NCBI RefSeq assembly: GCF_022539505.1
Contig: NC_061512.1
Location: 155,107,962-155,171,961, forward strand
Direction of reading: 5' to 3'
Source of the DNA: Lolium rigidum
Lineage: Eukaryota; Streptophyta; Magnoliopsida; Poales; Poaceae
Length of the DNA: 64,000 nt
Shown: piece by piece, positions 42,955-53,880 of the stretch
How positions within the stretch are numbered: the first letter of the stretch is position 1
Layout: every line of letters begins with the position of its first letter
Translations under genes and position numbers: made by a program
The notes under the pieces: generated by a model
Databases searched by the model: none
The model's input: the letters and a program-made list of their open reading frames with translations, nothing else
What the model was told of the DNA's origin: nothing

Positions 42955-43524
42955 CTAGAGCTTCAGAGTTAGGTCTATCCCGTCGGCAGGCTCTTCCTGA
43001 CTCGCTTCACGCACGTCTTGCAGGCCTAGAAGATGAACTTCAGCTCCAGTCCCGCCGGCTGCCGGTGCCGCAGCAAGACTGCCGGTGCTGGTGCCCGTTT
43101 GCCAAGGGAACGAGGGTTGCACGGGGCGGACAGAGAGATGGTAGTGGCTACTCCAGTCTTCGAAGGGCCACGCCCGTAGACAAGCGCTGCGCAGAGCTGT
43201 GGCGTAGGAACACGGCCAGATGCCTGACGGGGACCAAACGCAAACAGGACGACGGCCCTTGCTCGCCGCCGCCGTCTTCTTCTTCTTCTTCTGGGACGTG
43301 GGCTGCTGCCTGTGCGCCTTCTGGTGACTGCCCCGCGCCCCAGCGGACTTGAAAGCACGAGGACATAACTTGCACTTGAACGCTCCCTGGACGCCCACCT
43401 CCTGCGCCTTGTTCTTGGAAGACGATGGCGGGACGCGAGTGGACGTAGGAATGGCAAGCGACTGGGACATGTTAGCGGGATAGGCGGACGCGGTGGAGCC
43501 GGAGGAGGAGCAGGAAGACACCAT
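42955..43524 (-). CDS. Single-finger C2H2 protein with C-terminal EAR motif, copy 1
   Basis: 189 codons from the ATG at 43522-43524 to TAG at 42955-42957. I chose this start because a TATAAAAA box lies at 43617-43624, about 95 bp upstream; the longer open frame to 43635 would include the promoter. One C2H2 finger (C51-x2-C54-x12-H67-x3-H71, FKCKLCPRAFKSAGARGSHQKAH) is followed by a Lys-rich nuclear-localisation-like run. The plant QALGGH block is replaced by SAGARGSH. The protein ends in DLTLKL, matching the LxLxL EAR repressor motif. The architecture suggests a nuclear transcriptional repressor of the plant one-finger EAR type, target unknown. It sits in transposon-rich DNA with an identical second copy at 51161-51730. 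Confidence 0.7.
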   Translation of the reverse strand: MVSSCSSSGSTASAYPANMSQSLAIPTSTRVPPSSSKNKAQEVGVQGAFKCKLCPRAFKSAGARGSHQKAHRQQPTSQKKKKKTAAASKGRRPVCVWSPSGIWPCSYATALRSACLRAWPFEDWSSHYHLSVRPVQPSFPWQTGTSTGSLAAAPAAGGTGAEVHLLGLQDVREASQEEPADGIDLTLKL

Positions 43525-43616
43525 TTGGAGAGTAGGATCGAGAGAGGAATTGGCTGGTCCGATCTGGATGCTTTGGAGATGTGTTTGTAGGTACTCGTCT
43601 ATGATGATGGGGTTGT

Positions 43617-43624
43617 TTTTTATA
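43617..43624 (-). promoter_or_regulatory. TATA box of zinc-finger gene copy 1
   Basis: On the minus strand TATAAAAA within GCTATAAAAAAC, about 95 bp before the chosen ATG. It is conserved at 51823-51830 in the duplicate. Confidence 0.65.
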
Positions 43625-43639
43625 GCAAAGCACACTGCA

Positions 43640-44384
43640 CACAGTGGGCGATCGATTAATTCCAGATAGCGGACATTTACAAATGGAAGGAAATGCAGGA
43701 TTATTTTGTTTCGAGGAGTAAAAGCATTATTCTTCTTTTTTTTATTTTTCAGCCGCGTTTCTTGCCATATTCTGTGTTTGCATCAATCCATACTGGACGC
43801 CTTCTTATTATCTCTCTCTTGCCAACCGTTGTGGACATGCTCGTGTGCATCATCTGGGACCGAGACAGTAGTTACTATATACGTATTATCCAAACACGCC
43901 CAAAGAACTGGCCGGATATATACTCTCCTTTTGTCATCTGATCATAAACAGGCATGCCGTTTAGTCACCTATCTGCTTACTCCAAATGCCGCTTAGTACC
44001 CAGTAACATTTTTTACCCAAATAACGTTCATTGTATGAAATAAATTGCAACATATGTCTGATCAGAGCTGACCCGTTAAAAAAATTCTCGCAACATTTGT
44101 TTTACTTTATTTTCAGAAAAAATCCTTTTGGTGATGAGAGCCGTCACTGTTGCTAAGATGTATCATCAGGTTAGCTAGGATATGTATTTATCAATGTCTT
44201 GTAAAGCAATCGGTATTTATACCTTAGGTTGTAAACCTTGTAGGACACGGCAATGTGCCAATTTAACGAAGCGCCCGATGACCTAAGAGGAATCACAACT
44301 TAACCCTATCTCTTCCGTTTTTACATGTAGCACGTGTGACTCACTTCTCGATCTCGATCCAATCTCGGACCTTATCCCTTGCCC
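43640..44384. other. Upstream flank of zinc-finger gene copy 1
   Basis: AT-rich, no ORF of note. Similar to 51845-52918 but lacks the MITE-like insertion present there. Confidence 0.55.
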
Positions 44385-44527
44385 ACCATGGCATTTTCTG
44401 CCTCCGTCTCTGCACTACCGCCGACCGCTATCGTTGTCACCGTGCCTCTGCCGCGACAACCACATGTTGTGGAAGTCCCAAGTTCTTGCGTACATGCGCA
44501 CCCGCTCTATCCTAACCATCGCCTTTG
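44385..44527 (+). pseudogene. Copia gag 5' fragment in duplication copy 1
   Basis: Encodes, in one frame, the CRDNHMLWKSQVLAY-type start of a Ty1/copia UBN2 gag, as at 52919-53050 in the other copy. It is cut off at CCATCGCCTTTGG, where LINE sequence begins. Confidence 0.65.
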
Positions 44528-45154
44528 GCTAGAGTGGTCAGAGAATTCTATGCTCTGAAATATGAGAAGGTACCGAAATTCTATGGCTTCTGTGACCTCT
44601 TTGGACATATCCATACCGAGTGTGGCAATGGGGAACATGATGAGAATACTTTGAAGTGGGGAGAATTTATTAAAGCAGATTTTGAGACTTGGAAAGGAAG
44701 ATTCTCGGCTGGAGGTAGAGGGGTTTTTGGCGGGAGACGTGGGCGTGACCCTTCTGGAAGGGGAAGGGGTTTATTTGGCCATGATGCAAATGTTAGCTGG
44801 AGGTTCAATGCAATGAGTAATACAGATATAGTGAATGCATCTAAACTACAAGATACAACATCAACTCCGGTGAAAACCAAAGAAGTTGACATGCAGGTTG
44901 CGAAAAACAATGGTACAGGGGCAAAAGGAGGGCTTGATTTTAATCAGGAGAAGGAGGACCGTATGCTGCAAGCTCCAGAGGATATAGTGGGTGATCAAAA
45001 TACTATGGTTTTGGACAAAGATCTAGTGGCTCATCCGGCTGTGGGTGGGACAGTAGAGAAAGATAGGAAAAAAAGATCAAAGAAGAATGGTTCCAATTCA
45101 AACAACTCTGTAGGATCGGCGGACTCTAGCAAGGGGTCTGTCCAGTCACAATGA
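44525..45154 (+). pseudogene. LINE ORF1 C-terminal part (unit 1)
   Basis: About 209 codons with a damaged zinc knuckle: unit 1 reads FYGFCDLFGH whereas unit 2 reads FCGFCGLFGH, so unit 1 has lost a Cys. It continues into a basic Gly/Arg segment and a Lys-rich end. The stop TGA (45152-45154) overlaps the ORF2 start ATG (45151-45153) as ATGA. Compared with unit 2 it lacks about 22 bp near 44543. Confidence 0.75.
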
Positions 45155-45606
45155 AACTATTAAGTTGGAACGTCCGAGGAATGCGTAAATCCTCGGCAGT
45201 TCGTGCGCTCCTGGTGCTCCAGGCGCGGATAAACCCGGATGTGCTATTTCTGTCTGAAGCGCATTTGTGTAAGGCTAAGGCAGAAAATTTGAGAAGAAGA
45301 TTGGCGTTTGACAAGGTTTTGGTTTTTGAAAGTTATGGGAGGAGTGGTGGCTTAGTGATGCTTTGGAACAATGACATCAATGTTACTTCTAAGGAGATTG
45401 AGCAGAATTATATTGATATCCGGGTCAACGAGAATGATGCTACAGGTTGGCGTCTTACTGGCTTTTATGGAGAACCAAGTAGTGATCGCAAATATTTATC
45501 TTGGGACTATTTAAGATCTCTCCATGCAGCAATGGATCTCCCGTGGCTGGTCATGGGGGATTTTAACGAAATTCTCTACTCTATCCTAACCATCGCCTTT
45601 GGCTAG
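45151..45606 (+). pseudogene. LINE ORF2 endonuclease start (unit 1, truncated by duplication)
   Basis: Begins LLSWNVRGM, the correct N-terminal endonuclease motif, and runs through LVMGDFNEILY before joining abruptly to gag/ORF1 sequence at about 45582. Unit 2 (46273-47085) continues past this point but has lost about 65 bp at the ORF2 start. Confidence 0.8.
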
Positions 45607-46260
45607 AGTGGTCACTGTATCTCGAGACAAACAGAGAGAATTCTATGCTCTGAAATATGAGAAGGTACCGAAATTCTGTGGCTTCTGTGGCCTCTTTGGA
45701 CATATCCATACTGAGTGTGGCAATGGGGAACATGATGAGAATACTTTGAAGTGGGGATAATTTATTAAAGCAGATTTTGAGACTTGGAAAGGAACATTCT
45801 CGGCTGGAGGTAGAGGGGTTTTTGGCGGGAGACGTGGGTGTGACCCTTTTGGAAGGGGAAGGGGTTTATTTGGCCGTGATGCAAATGTTAGCTGGAGGTT
45901 CAATGCAATGAGTAATACAGATATAGTGAATGCATCTAAACTACAAGATACAACATCAAGTCCGGTGAAAACCAAAGAAGTTGACATGCAGGTTGCGGAA
46001 AACAATGGTACAAGGGCAAAAAGAGGGCTTGATTTTAATCGGGCGAAGGAGGACCGTATGCTGCAAGCTCCAGAGGATATAGTGGGTGATCAAAATACTA
46101 TGGTTTTGGACAAATATCTAGTGGCTCATCCGGCTGTGGATGGGACAGTAGAGAAAGATAGGAAAAAAAAGATCAAAGAAGGATGATTCCAATTCAAACA
46201 ACTCTGTAGGATCGGCGGACTCTAGCAAGGGGTCTGTCCAGTCACAATGAAACTATTAAG
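45582..46260 (+). pseudogene. LINE ORF1 C-terminal part (unit 2)
   Basis: Repeats unit 1, including about 20 bp of the copia-gag-derived flank (ATCCTAACCATCGCC). It has an intact CCHC knuckle. A TAA near 45758 and other changes interrupt the frame. The ATGA overlap with ORF2 is preserved at about 46248. Confidence 0.7.
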
Positions 46261-46272
46261 ATAAACCCGGAT

Positions 46273-49200
46273 GTGCTATTTATGTCTGAAGCGCATTTGT
46301 GTAAGGCTAAGGCGGAAAGTTTGAGAAGAAGATTGACGTTTGACAAGGTTTTGGTTTTTGAAAGTTATGGGGGGAGTGGTGGCTTAGTGATGCTTTGGAA
46401 CAATGACATCAATGTTACTTCTAAGGAGATTGAGCAGAATTATATTGATATCCGGGTCAACGAGAATGATGCTACATGTTGGCGTCTTACTGGCTTTTAT
46501 GGAGAACCAAGTAGTGATCGCAAATATTTATCTTGGGACTATTTAAGATCTCTCCATGCAGCAGTGGATCTCCCGTGGCTGGTCATGGGGGATTTTAACG
46601 AAATTCTCTACTCTAATGAGAAGGAGGGTGGTGCGATGAGATCACAAAGGTGTATGCAGGCCTTCCGCAACGCTTTGAGTTCATGCAACCTCGAAGACTT
46701 AGGCTATGAGGGGGATATTTTCACATGGAGAAGAGGTAAAATCCGCGAGAGACTCGATCGTGCGGTGTGTGATCCGAGATGGGCTGCTATGTTCCCTCTG
46801 GCAGCGGTAGTTAACGAAGAATTTGGAAAATCAGACCATCGTCCAATACTGCTGGATACAGAGAGGGTTTTGGGTCTGCACATACCTCGTGGACAGCCGG
46901 CCTTGAGGTTTGAAGCACGCTGGCTCCGTGAAAGTTCAGTCGAAACGATTATTCAGACTGCATGGGATCGTGCTAAATTATTACATGTTGAAGCCTCGCT
47001 ATGTGATCACACTAAAGAGGTCCATGAAGAGTTACACAGATGGGATAGAAATATTCTGAAGGGGGCTAGGAAGAGACTCCGTTAGCTGCAGTCTGATCTG
47101 AACAAAATTCTATCGGGTCCGCTAATTGATGATGCCATAACTAAGCAACGTGAGGTTCAACTGCAGATTGAGGAGCTGCTAGAACAAGAAGAACTGTATT
47201 GGGTGCAGCGTGGTCAGTTAATTGGTTGAAACATGGGGACCAAAATACGGCCTTTTTTCATAGATCGACATCAGCTAGAAGAAAGAGAAACTTCATAAGG
47301 CAATTAAAAAATGATGCGGGTGATATTATGGAGGATCAAGGACAGTTATTGAGTATGGCTGCAGATTATTTTTAGTACCTTTTCACCGCGGAGGTGCAGG
47401 TACCAGATCAAGAACTGATTGACAAAATGCTACCATGTGTATCAAATGAGATGAATGAAAAATTGTTATCTCCTTTTTCTAGATAAGAAGTAAAAAAAGG
47501 ATTTGTTTAACATAGGAGATCTTAAGGCCGCTGGTCCTGATGGCTTGCATGCTGTGTTTTATAAGCGGTTCTGGCATATTATAGGAGAAGATTTGACTGA
47601 TGAAGTTCTTCTAGCAGTTAATTCTTGAGTCATACCGGAGGGATGGAATAATATATACTACTATTGTTCTAATCCCTAAAGTGGAGAGCCCTGAGTTAAT
47701 CTCACAGTAACCAGAGTGCATTTGTTCCTGGAAGGCTTATTACGGATAATTTCCTTGTGGCTTATGAGAGCTATCATGCAATCAAGAACAAGAAGGTTGG
47801 AAAATTTGGTACCTGTGCGGTGAACTTGGATATGCATAAGGCTTATGATAGAGTGGAGTGGTCTTTCCTCTAGAAAATGCTGATTCGGCTTCGGTTTGAT
47901 AATGGTTGGGTGGAATTAATTATGGCATGTGTTTCCTCTGTTAGATACCAAGTTCATCTTAATAATGAATTGTCTGATCTCATCTATCCTACTAGGGGCC
48001 TGAGGCAAGGGGACCCCCTGTCTCCCTACTTGTTTCTCCTATGTGCGGAAGGGCTTTCGAGTACTATCAATTTTGAAGAAAACAAGGGAAATATTCTAGG
48101 TGTGAAAGTGTGTAGAGGAGCTCCGGTAGTATCTCATTTTCTCTTCGTGGATGATTCCTTAATCCTTATGAGAGCGGATGCTTCCAATGCGGTTAGCCTG
48201 AAGAGAGAATTGGATGACTATTGTGCAGCCTCGGGCCAATTTGTAAGTGTTGCTAAATTGAGTATATTTTTCAGCCATTGCACTGATATTGATACAAAAG
48301 TGGAGGTTTGTTCGATTCTTAATATTATGACCGAGGCTATCACGAATAAATATCTGGGCCTGCCTCCTATTGTGGGTGTTGATAGGACAGATTGCTTCAA
48401 ACACTTGATAGAGAGGATTTGCAAAATTTTGAGTGGATGGAAAGAAAAGAATATGTCTTTTGGTGGAACGGAGGCACTTATCAAAGCCATCATTCAAGCT
48501 ATTCATGCTTATGCGATGTCAATCTTCAAGCTACCTAAACAGATCATAAAAGGGACAATCTCTAAAATGTCCCAGTTCTGGTGGGGAGATGATGACCAAC
48601 AAAAAGCATATGCACTGGTTTGCGTGGTGGAAAATGTGTGTGCCAAAAAAATCAAGGAGGTATGGGTTTCGGAGACTTGCATTGTTTCAATCTTGCTATG
48701 TTGGCTAAACAGGTATAGAGATTAATTTCGGAACCTGAATCATTACGTGCTTCTGTTTTGAGAGTTAAATACTTCTTGGATGAGATATTATTAATTGCCA
48801 ATTAAAAAAGGGAAGCTCTTACACTTGGCAGAGTATTTGGGCGGGAATTCAAACTTTTAAAAGAGGATATGTTTGGAGAGTGGGGGATGGCAACGGTATT
48901 AATGTTTGGTCTGATCCCTGGATTCCTAGCAACCCGAATAGAATGGTCACCACTAGAAGAGGTAATATAGTTTATGCTAAGGTATCTGATTTCATTGATG
49001 AGGAAACTGATATGTGGGATGGGGTACTTTTATCTGAATGCTTCTGGCCAATTGATGTTCAGATGATTTTAAATATCCCCCTAGCAAGAAACAGTATGGA
49101 GGACTTTATTTCTTGGCACTTCACAAAAACAGGAGTTTTCTCTGTGAGGTCTTGTTATTATGTTGAATGGGAGTTCCAACATGGCAGGAAACTAAGACGG

Positions 49201-50115
49201 ACATCGGGGTTTGGGACTTCTTCTACTCTTCCTATTTGGAAGACAGTATGGTCCTTAAATGTCCCGGCGAAAATTAAAATTCATCTGTGGAGGTCTCTGC
49301 TTGGTGCTATACCATGCAATGGGGTTCTGGCAAACCGTCACATGAGGCCTAGCTCTCAATGTACCCTATGCCAATCTGTCTGTGAGAGTATTAGGCATGC
49401 CTATTTTTTATGTCCAAGGGTGACTGAAATTTGGAAAAAACTAGGAATATGGGAGTTTATATCGCATGTGTGTTCAATGGAATCGGATGGGGGGCGGCTT
49501 TGGAAGCTTTGTTTCGAGATAAACAGGTTGTTGTTCTGTTGTTCCCTGAGATCATTTGAAATGATATGCTAGCAGTGGCTGTGTGGTATATATGGTGGGA
49601 ACGCAGACAAGTTTCTCATGGCGAAATTGTTCAGTCTCCTCCTAGATCAGCACAGGCAATTGTTGTGTTAACTCTAAACTATTCCAGGGCAAAGAAGAAG
49701 AAAGATAGGGTTAATAGGATCGGCTGGGTTAAACCAAGAGAAGACTATGTCAAGCTGAATGTGGACGCGGGGTTTTGTGAGAATTCGGGTTCAGGAAGTA
49801 CAGGTGCTATTATTAGGGATGATCATGGAAGGTTTATTGCTGCGAGTTGTTGTGGTATTCCTCATGTCTCTGATCCGTCCACAGCGGAAGCCCGGGCTTT
49901 GCGGGATGGTCTTATCTTGGCAAGTCAAGTGGGATGCAACCGTATTGAGGTGAATTCTGATTGTATGGATGTTATTGAGGTGATGAATCATGGTGGAAAT
50001 TCTCTCGGTCCAGCAGCAGCTATCTATGAAGATTGTACCCTTCTCTGTCGTAGTTTTACTCAGGTTAGCTTTAGTCACACCCCGAAGAGGCAAATTTGGC
50101 ATCACATATGTTAGC
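46273..50115 (+). pseudogene. LINE ORF2 (unit 2): endonuclease, RT, zf-RVT, RNase H
   Basis: The endonuclease domain 46273-47085 has LVMGDFNEILYS and SDHRPILLD. A TAG at 47083-47085 and multiple stops and deletions follow through 47876. RT reappears with LNNELSDLIYPTRGLRQGDP and FLFVDDSLIL (about 48140). The zf-RVT region (48880-49572) has CTLCQSVCESIRHAYFLCP. A RVT_3-type RNase H follows with LNVDAGF, TAEARALRDG and VNSDCMDVI, so the Asp/Glu/Asp residues are recognisable. A frame change near 50090 breaks its end. The ORF is inactive. Confidence 0.85.
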
Positions 50116-50325
50116 TAGAAATAGTGTGGACGACGTGTCAACTGTATGGCACGAAGACCCCCCTGATTTTATTGTAAGTGTGCTGGCAAACGATGTAACG
50201 ATACTATAAGCGGCAAGTTTCTTTCGCACTATTTTCCTTACCAGGGTACCGAAGGGGACTGGAAGATTTTTAATGAGGCGGCTTGCTTGCTATTTTAATG
50301 AAGTGGTTTGGATTCAAAAAAAAAT

Positions 50326-50758
50326 TGTACAGGCCTGAAAAGGGATAGCTTAAACTTGAGAAAAATGATACAGGTGGTCTTTTGTGAAATAGTGTTACTA
50401 AATTACAGAGAACCTATTGTAGACACTAGGTACCTTACCGCTGGTAAACTGTGGATAAACCAATCAGAAAGGTAAAGTGTAACAGCATTCTCCGGTTACA
50501 TGATTTCCTCAGACAAACGGGGATTTTCTGCTCCAACCATATCTCCACTAAAACCTAAATCCCGCTCTTTAGCTTTACTTGTAAAATGTGAATTGTTGAT
50601 ATCCAATTCAAGAAGAGCATCGAGAACCCTTTTGTCAACACTGTCAAGTGTCAACATCAAAAAGATATTATAATGAAATACCGGGATTTTACAACTATAT
50701 TACCTGAAATAGATATCACAAATAAGTACGGTAAAAGAGCTCCCAAATTTTGTTTTCT
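50326..50758. other. Spacer between LINE and duplication copy 2, with an exon-like segment
   Basis: AT-rich; see the separate entry for a possible minus-strand exon at 50496-50640. Nothing else is recognised. Confidence 0.45.
50496..50640 (-). pseudogene. Possible terminal exon of an unknown gene
   Basis: On the minus strand a CTTGACAG acceptor is followed by an open frame of 47 codons after one leading base, ending in TAA at 50496-50498. The peptide has a helical leucine-rich start (RVLDALLELDINN) and a polar end (RLSEEIM). No family was recognised. It is isolated from other exons and could be a captured or stranded gene fragment, or chance. Confidence 0.3.
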
Positions 50759-51160
50759 TTGGTGAGATCGCCCATGGAATGACAACTGAAGCTGAAACAA
50801 ACATCTTCAATGGCCGAAGAAAATATTTGTGCTTGAAAAACAGTTAGCAATTATTTAGGAGATTAAGTAGAATATCCAATGTCAAGCTAGTTTTGATCTC
50901 CTCAAACAACAGAGCGCATCGTAATGAATAAGAGAATAAGATAAGATATACGGAGTATATGTAATTACACTTTTAAAAATGTCACCGGGTACATCGATCG
51001 ATCAGGATTTGATTTAAGTCCGGGCATAAGTGAATTTATGACAAACTAATGCGAGCATACCTAGACTCTAAGACGACATGAGAAAACAGGAAGTTCAAAC
51101 AATCAAACTCAACGAAACAATTTAAACTTGGAGTTGACCAAACCAATCCAAGCCCTAATT

Positions 51161-51730
51161 CTAGAGCTTCAGAGTTAGGTCTATCCCGTCGGCAGGCTCT
51201 TCCTGACTCGCTTCACGCACGTCTTGCAGGCCTAGAAGATGAACTTCAGCTCCAGTCCCGCCGGCTGCCGGTGCCGCAGCAAGACTGCCGGTGCTGGTGC
51301 CCGTTTGCCAAGGGAACGAGGGTTGCACGGGGCGGACAGAGAGATGGTAGTGGCTACTCCAGTCTTCGAAGGGCCACGCCCGTAGACAAGCGCTGCGCAG
51401 AGCTGTGGCGTAGGAACACGGCCAGATGCCTGACGGGGACCAAACGCAAACAGGACGACGGCCCTTGCTCGCCGCCGCCGTCTTCTTCTTCTTCTTCTGG
51501 GACGTGGGCTGCTGCCTGTGCGCCTTCTGGTGACTGCCCCGCGCCCCAGCGGACTTGAAAGCACGAGGACATAACTTGCACTTGAACGCTCCCTGGACGC
51601 CCACCTCCTGCGCCTTGTTCTTGGAAGACGATGGCGGGACGCGAGTGGACGTAGGAATGGCAAGCGACTGGGACATGTTAGCGGGATAGGCGGACGCGGT
51701 GGAGCCGGAGGAGGAGCAGGAAGACACCAT
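51161..51730 (-). CDS. Single-finger C2H2 protein with C-terminal EAR motif, copy 2
   Basis: Translates to exactly the same 189 residues as copy 1 (ATG 51728-51730, TAG 51161-51163), with the same TATA box 93 bp upstream. The open frame extends upstream to 52084, but that extension crosses the promoter and is not expected to be translated. It has one C2H2 finger with SAGARGSH in place of QALGGH, a Lys-rich segment and a C-terminal DLTLKL EAR motif. It is likely a nuclear repressor of unknown target. Perfect identity over the coding region against diverged flanks suggests recent duplication, conversion or selection. Confidence 0.7.
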   Translation of the reverse strand: MVSSCSSSGSTASAYPANMSQSLAIPTSTRVPPSSSKNKAQEVGVQGAFKCKLCPRAFKSAGARGSHQKAHRQQPTSQKKKKKTAAASKGRRPVCVWSPSGIWPCSYATALRSACLRAWPFEDWSSHYHLSVRPVQPSFPWQTGTSTGSLAAAPAAGGTGAEVHLLGLQDVREASQEEPADGIDLTLKL

Positions 51731-51822
51731 TTGGAGAGTAGGATCGAGAGAGGAATTGGCTGGTCCGATCTGGATGCTTTGGAGATGTGTTTGTAGGTAC
51801 TCGTCTATGATGATGGGGTTGT

Positions 51823-51830
51823 TTTTTATA
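51823..51830 (-). promoter_or_regulatory. TATA box of zinc-finger gene copy 2
   Basis: TATAAAAA on the minus strand at the same distance from the ATG as in copy 1. Confidence 0.65.
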
Positions 51831-52105
51831 GCAAAGCACACTGCACACAGTGGGCGATCGATTAATTCCAGATAGCGGACATTTACAAATGGAAGGAAAT
51901 GCAGGATTATTTTGTTTCGAGGAGTGAAAGCGTTCTTTTTCGCATTTTTCAGCCGCGTTTCTTGCCATATTCTGTGCTTGCATAGTTGCATCAATCCATA
52001 CTGGACGCCTTCTATTATCTCTCTCTTGCCAACCGTTGTGGACATGCTCGTGTGCATGATGTGGGACCGGGACAGCAGTACCATATATGAAACGGGAAAT
52101 TCAAT

Positions 52106-52490
52106 TCAGCTCTCGGGTGCGTATGCTCCCTCTACAAACAAAACATATTTCAAAGTGTGGAAAAATTTTGAAAAAAAATCCTACATATACATCTCCATAA
52201 TATATGTGTATGCGTCAAGTTTCACGAAAAAATAATATTTTTTGTGGCCTATGTAAAAAAGAGAAAACTTATCCTGTGAAAAGCATTATTTTCAACACTG
52301 AATTTTGTCTTTTTTACACACGTCACATGACAAGTTCATTTTTTATAAAACGACTTTGTGAGCGCGTAGCACATGAACATGTATGTGCGAATTTTTTGTT
52401 TCAACTTTTTTGAAATTTAAAATATGTGTAAGATGCATTTCAAAACATAGGGAGCATATGCTCCCATGTTCCAAAACATCACTCCCGGAA
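52106..52490. mobile_element. MITE-like inverted-repeat insertion
   Basis: Present in duplication copy 2 but not in copy 1. Its ends carry inverted words: GGGTGCGTATGCTCCCT at 52115-52131 and AGGGAGCATATGCTCCC at 52449-52465. The interior is AT-rich and non-coding. The exact ends, superfamily and target duplication were not resolved. Confidence 0.6.
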
Positions 52491-52918
52491 TGAAACTTAT
52501 TATCAAAACGCGTCCAAAGTACTGGCAGGATATTAACTCTCCTTTGTCACATCTGATCATAAACAGGTATGCCGTTTAGTCACCTACTGCTTACCCTGTA
52601 ACATTTGTTACCCCATAACGTCCTCATCGTATGAAATAAATTGTAACGTACGCCTGATCACAGCTGACCTGTTCAATTCTGGCAACATTTATTTAACTTT
52701 TTTTTTCAAAAAAAAATTCTTTTTGGTGATGAGAGTCGTCACTGTTGCTAAGATGTATTTATACCGTAGGTTGTAAACCTTGTAGGACACGGCAATGTGC
52801 CAATATAACACGCCCGATGACCTAGAGGAATCACAACGTCCCTATCTCTCCTGTTTTTACATGTAGCACATGTGACTCACTTCTTGATCTAGATCCAATC
52901 CTGGACCTTGCCCCTTGC

Positions 52919-53880
52919 TCACCATGGCATTTTCTTCATCCCTATGACTGCCGCCGACCGCTATCGTCGTCGCCGTGCGCCTCTGCCGCGACAACCACAT
53001 GTTGTGGAAGTCCCAAGTTCTCGTGTACCTGCGCATTCACTCTATCCTAACCATCGCCTCTGGAGATGAAGCAGCACCGTCGTAAAAGGTTCCACGTAAC
53101 ACCGGTGTTGTCGGCAACCAGACCACAACCGAGATGACCACCCCAGGGTAGCCCATTGGGTACCACAAAGACCACACAATACTCGGTGGCATCCTCGCCA
53201 CCAAGAGGGTGAGCATCCTTCCTCACATCAGCACTGTCATCTCGGCGGCTGAAGCATGGAGAACTCTCAAGCGCATGTTCGCGTCCACTTGCGCGTGTGT
53301 TAATCAAATTTGATGGCAGATGGTGGCGCCGAAGAGGAGGTTGATGACCAACGCTAGATACTTCAAGATGATGCAGACCTCCGTTGATACTATAGCTGCA
53401 ATCGGCTAGCCTTTGAAGTGCAAGGAAGTGATGTCCTATATCGTGTCGGCCTTGGGTGGGACTACGAGGTAGTGGTCGAGGCCCATAATGTCAAGACGGA
53501 CCTAATGCATCTACGCTCAACTCCTGGGTTATGAGCATCGCCAGCACGGTACTCTACCGATCTTCGGATCAGATCTAGCTTGGACAGCTATGCCGGTCTG
53601 GTCACCAATTCCTCAACCAACTACTTTAGCAAGCAGCGGCACGGACACGGAAATCAAGGCGACCAAGGTCGCTATGGTGGGCAAGGATGTGGAGGTCATC
53701 GCCACGACAACAATCGTGGCGGAGGACATGGCCACATCTGGGGCCACAACAATGTTGCACCTCCCCACATTGCTAGATCGGCCACTTTATGGCGATGTGC
53801 AGTTTGTGTCTTCTGATGCTAATGCAGGAACACCGGATGCCTCCGATCGATGGAAAATTCACTCGTAATGCATCGACCTC
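52919..53880 (+). pseudogene. Decayed copia gag fragment
   Basis: Conceptual frames carry RDNHMLWKSQVL, AEAWRTLKRMFAST, ACVNQI, KEVMSYIV and LLGYEHRQ, which together are the UBN2-type Ty1/copia gag. At least five stops and several frame changes separate them. No LTR, protease or later pol was found, so it is a 5' relic. The first ~130 bp also exist at 44385-44527. Confidence 0.75.

Larger units (their letters stand above)
42549..44527. repeat. Segmental duplication, copy 1
   Basis: Matches 50759-53060. The interval from about 42660 to 43710, including the zinc-finger gene, is essentially identical between copies, whereas the distal part (43720-44527) carries many substitutions and indels. 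It ends in the start of a copia gag fragment (about 44385-44527), at which point the LINE at 44528 takes over. Confidence 0.88.
44528..50325 (+). mobile_element. Decayed LINE with RNase H and an internal tandem duplication
   Basis: Starts at about 44528 in ORF1 and ends in a short A-run at about 50316-50325. ORF1 C-terminus and ORF2 N-terminus are present twice: unit 1 about 44510-45581 and unit 2 about 45582-46615. Later parts are endonuclease (46273-47085), a badly broken RT start (47086-47876), RT core (47877-48725), zf-RVT (48880-49572) and RNase H (49566-50115). Many stops and deletions are present. No target-site duplication was found. It belongs to a different LINE lineage from the two elements to the left, which lack RNase H. 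Confidence 0.88.
50759..53060. repeat. Segmental duplication, copy 2
   Basis: Pairs with 42549-44527. It contains a second, identical zinc-finger gene, a roughly 400-bp MITE-like insertion absent from copy 1, and the start of a copia gag that continues uninterrupted into 53880. Confidence 0.88.

Noticed and set aside
43525..43635. N-terminal extension of the zinc-finger proteins (43635 and 52084 starts)
   Set aside because: The extension crosses a TATA box at a sensible distance from the inner ATG, and it differs between copies, so the inner ATG is preferred.
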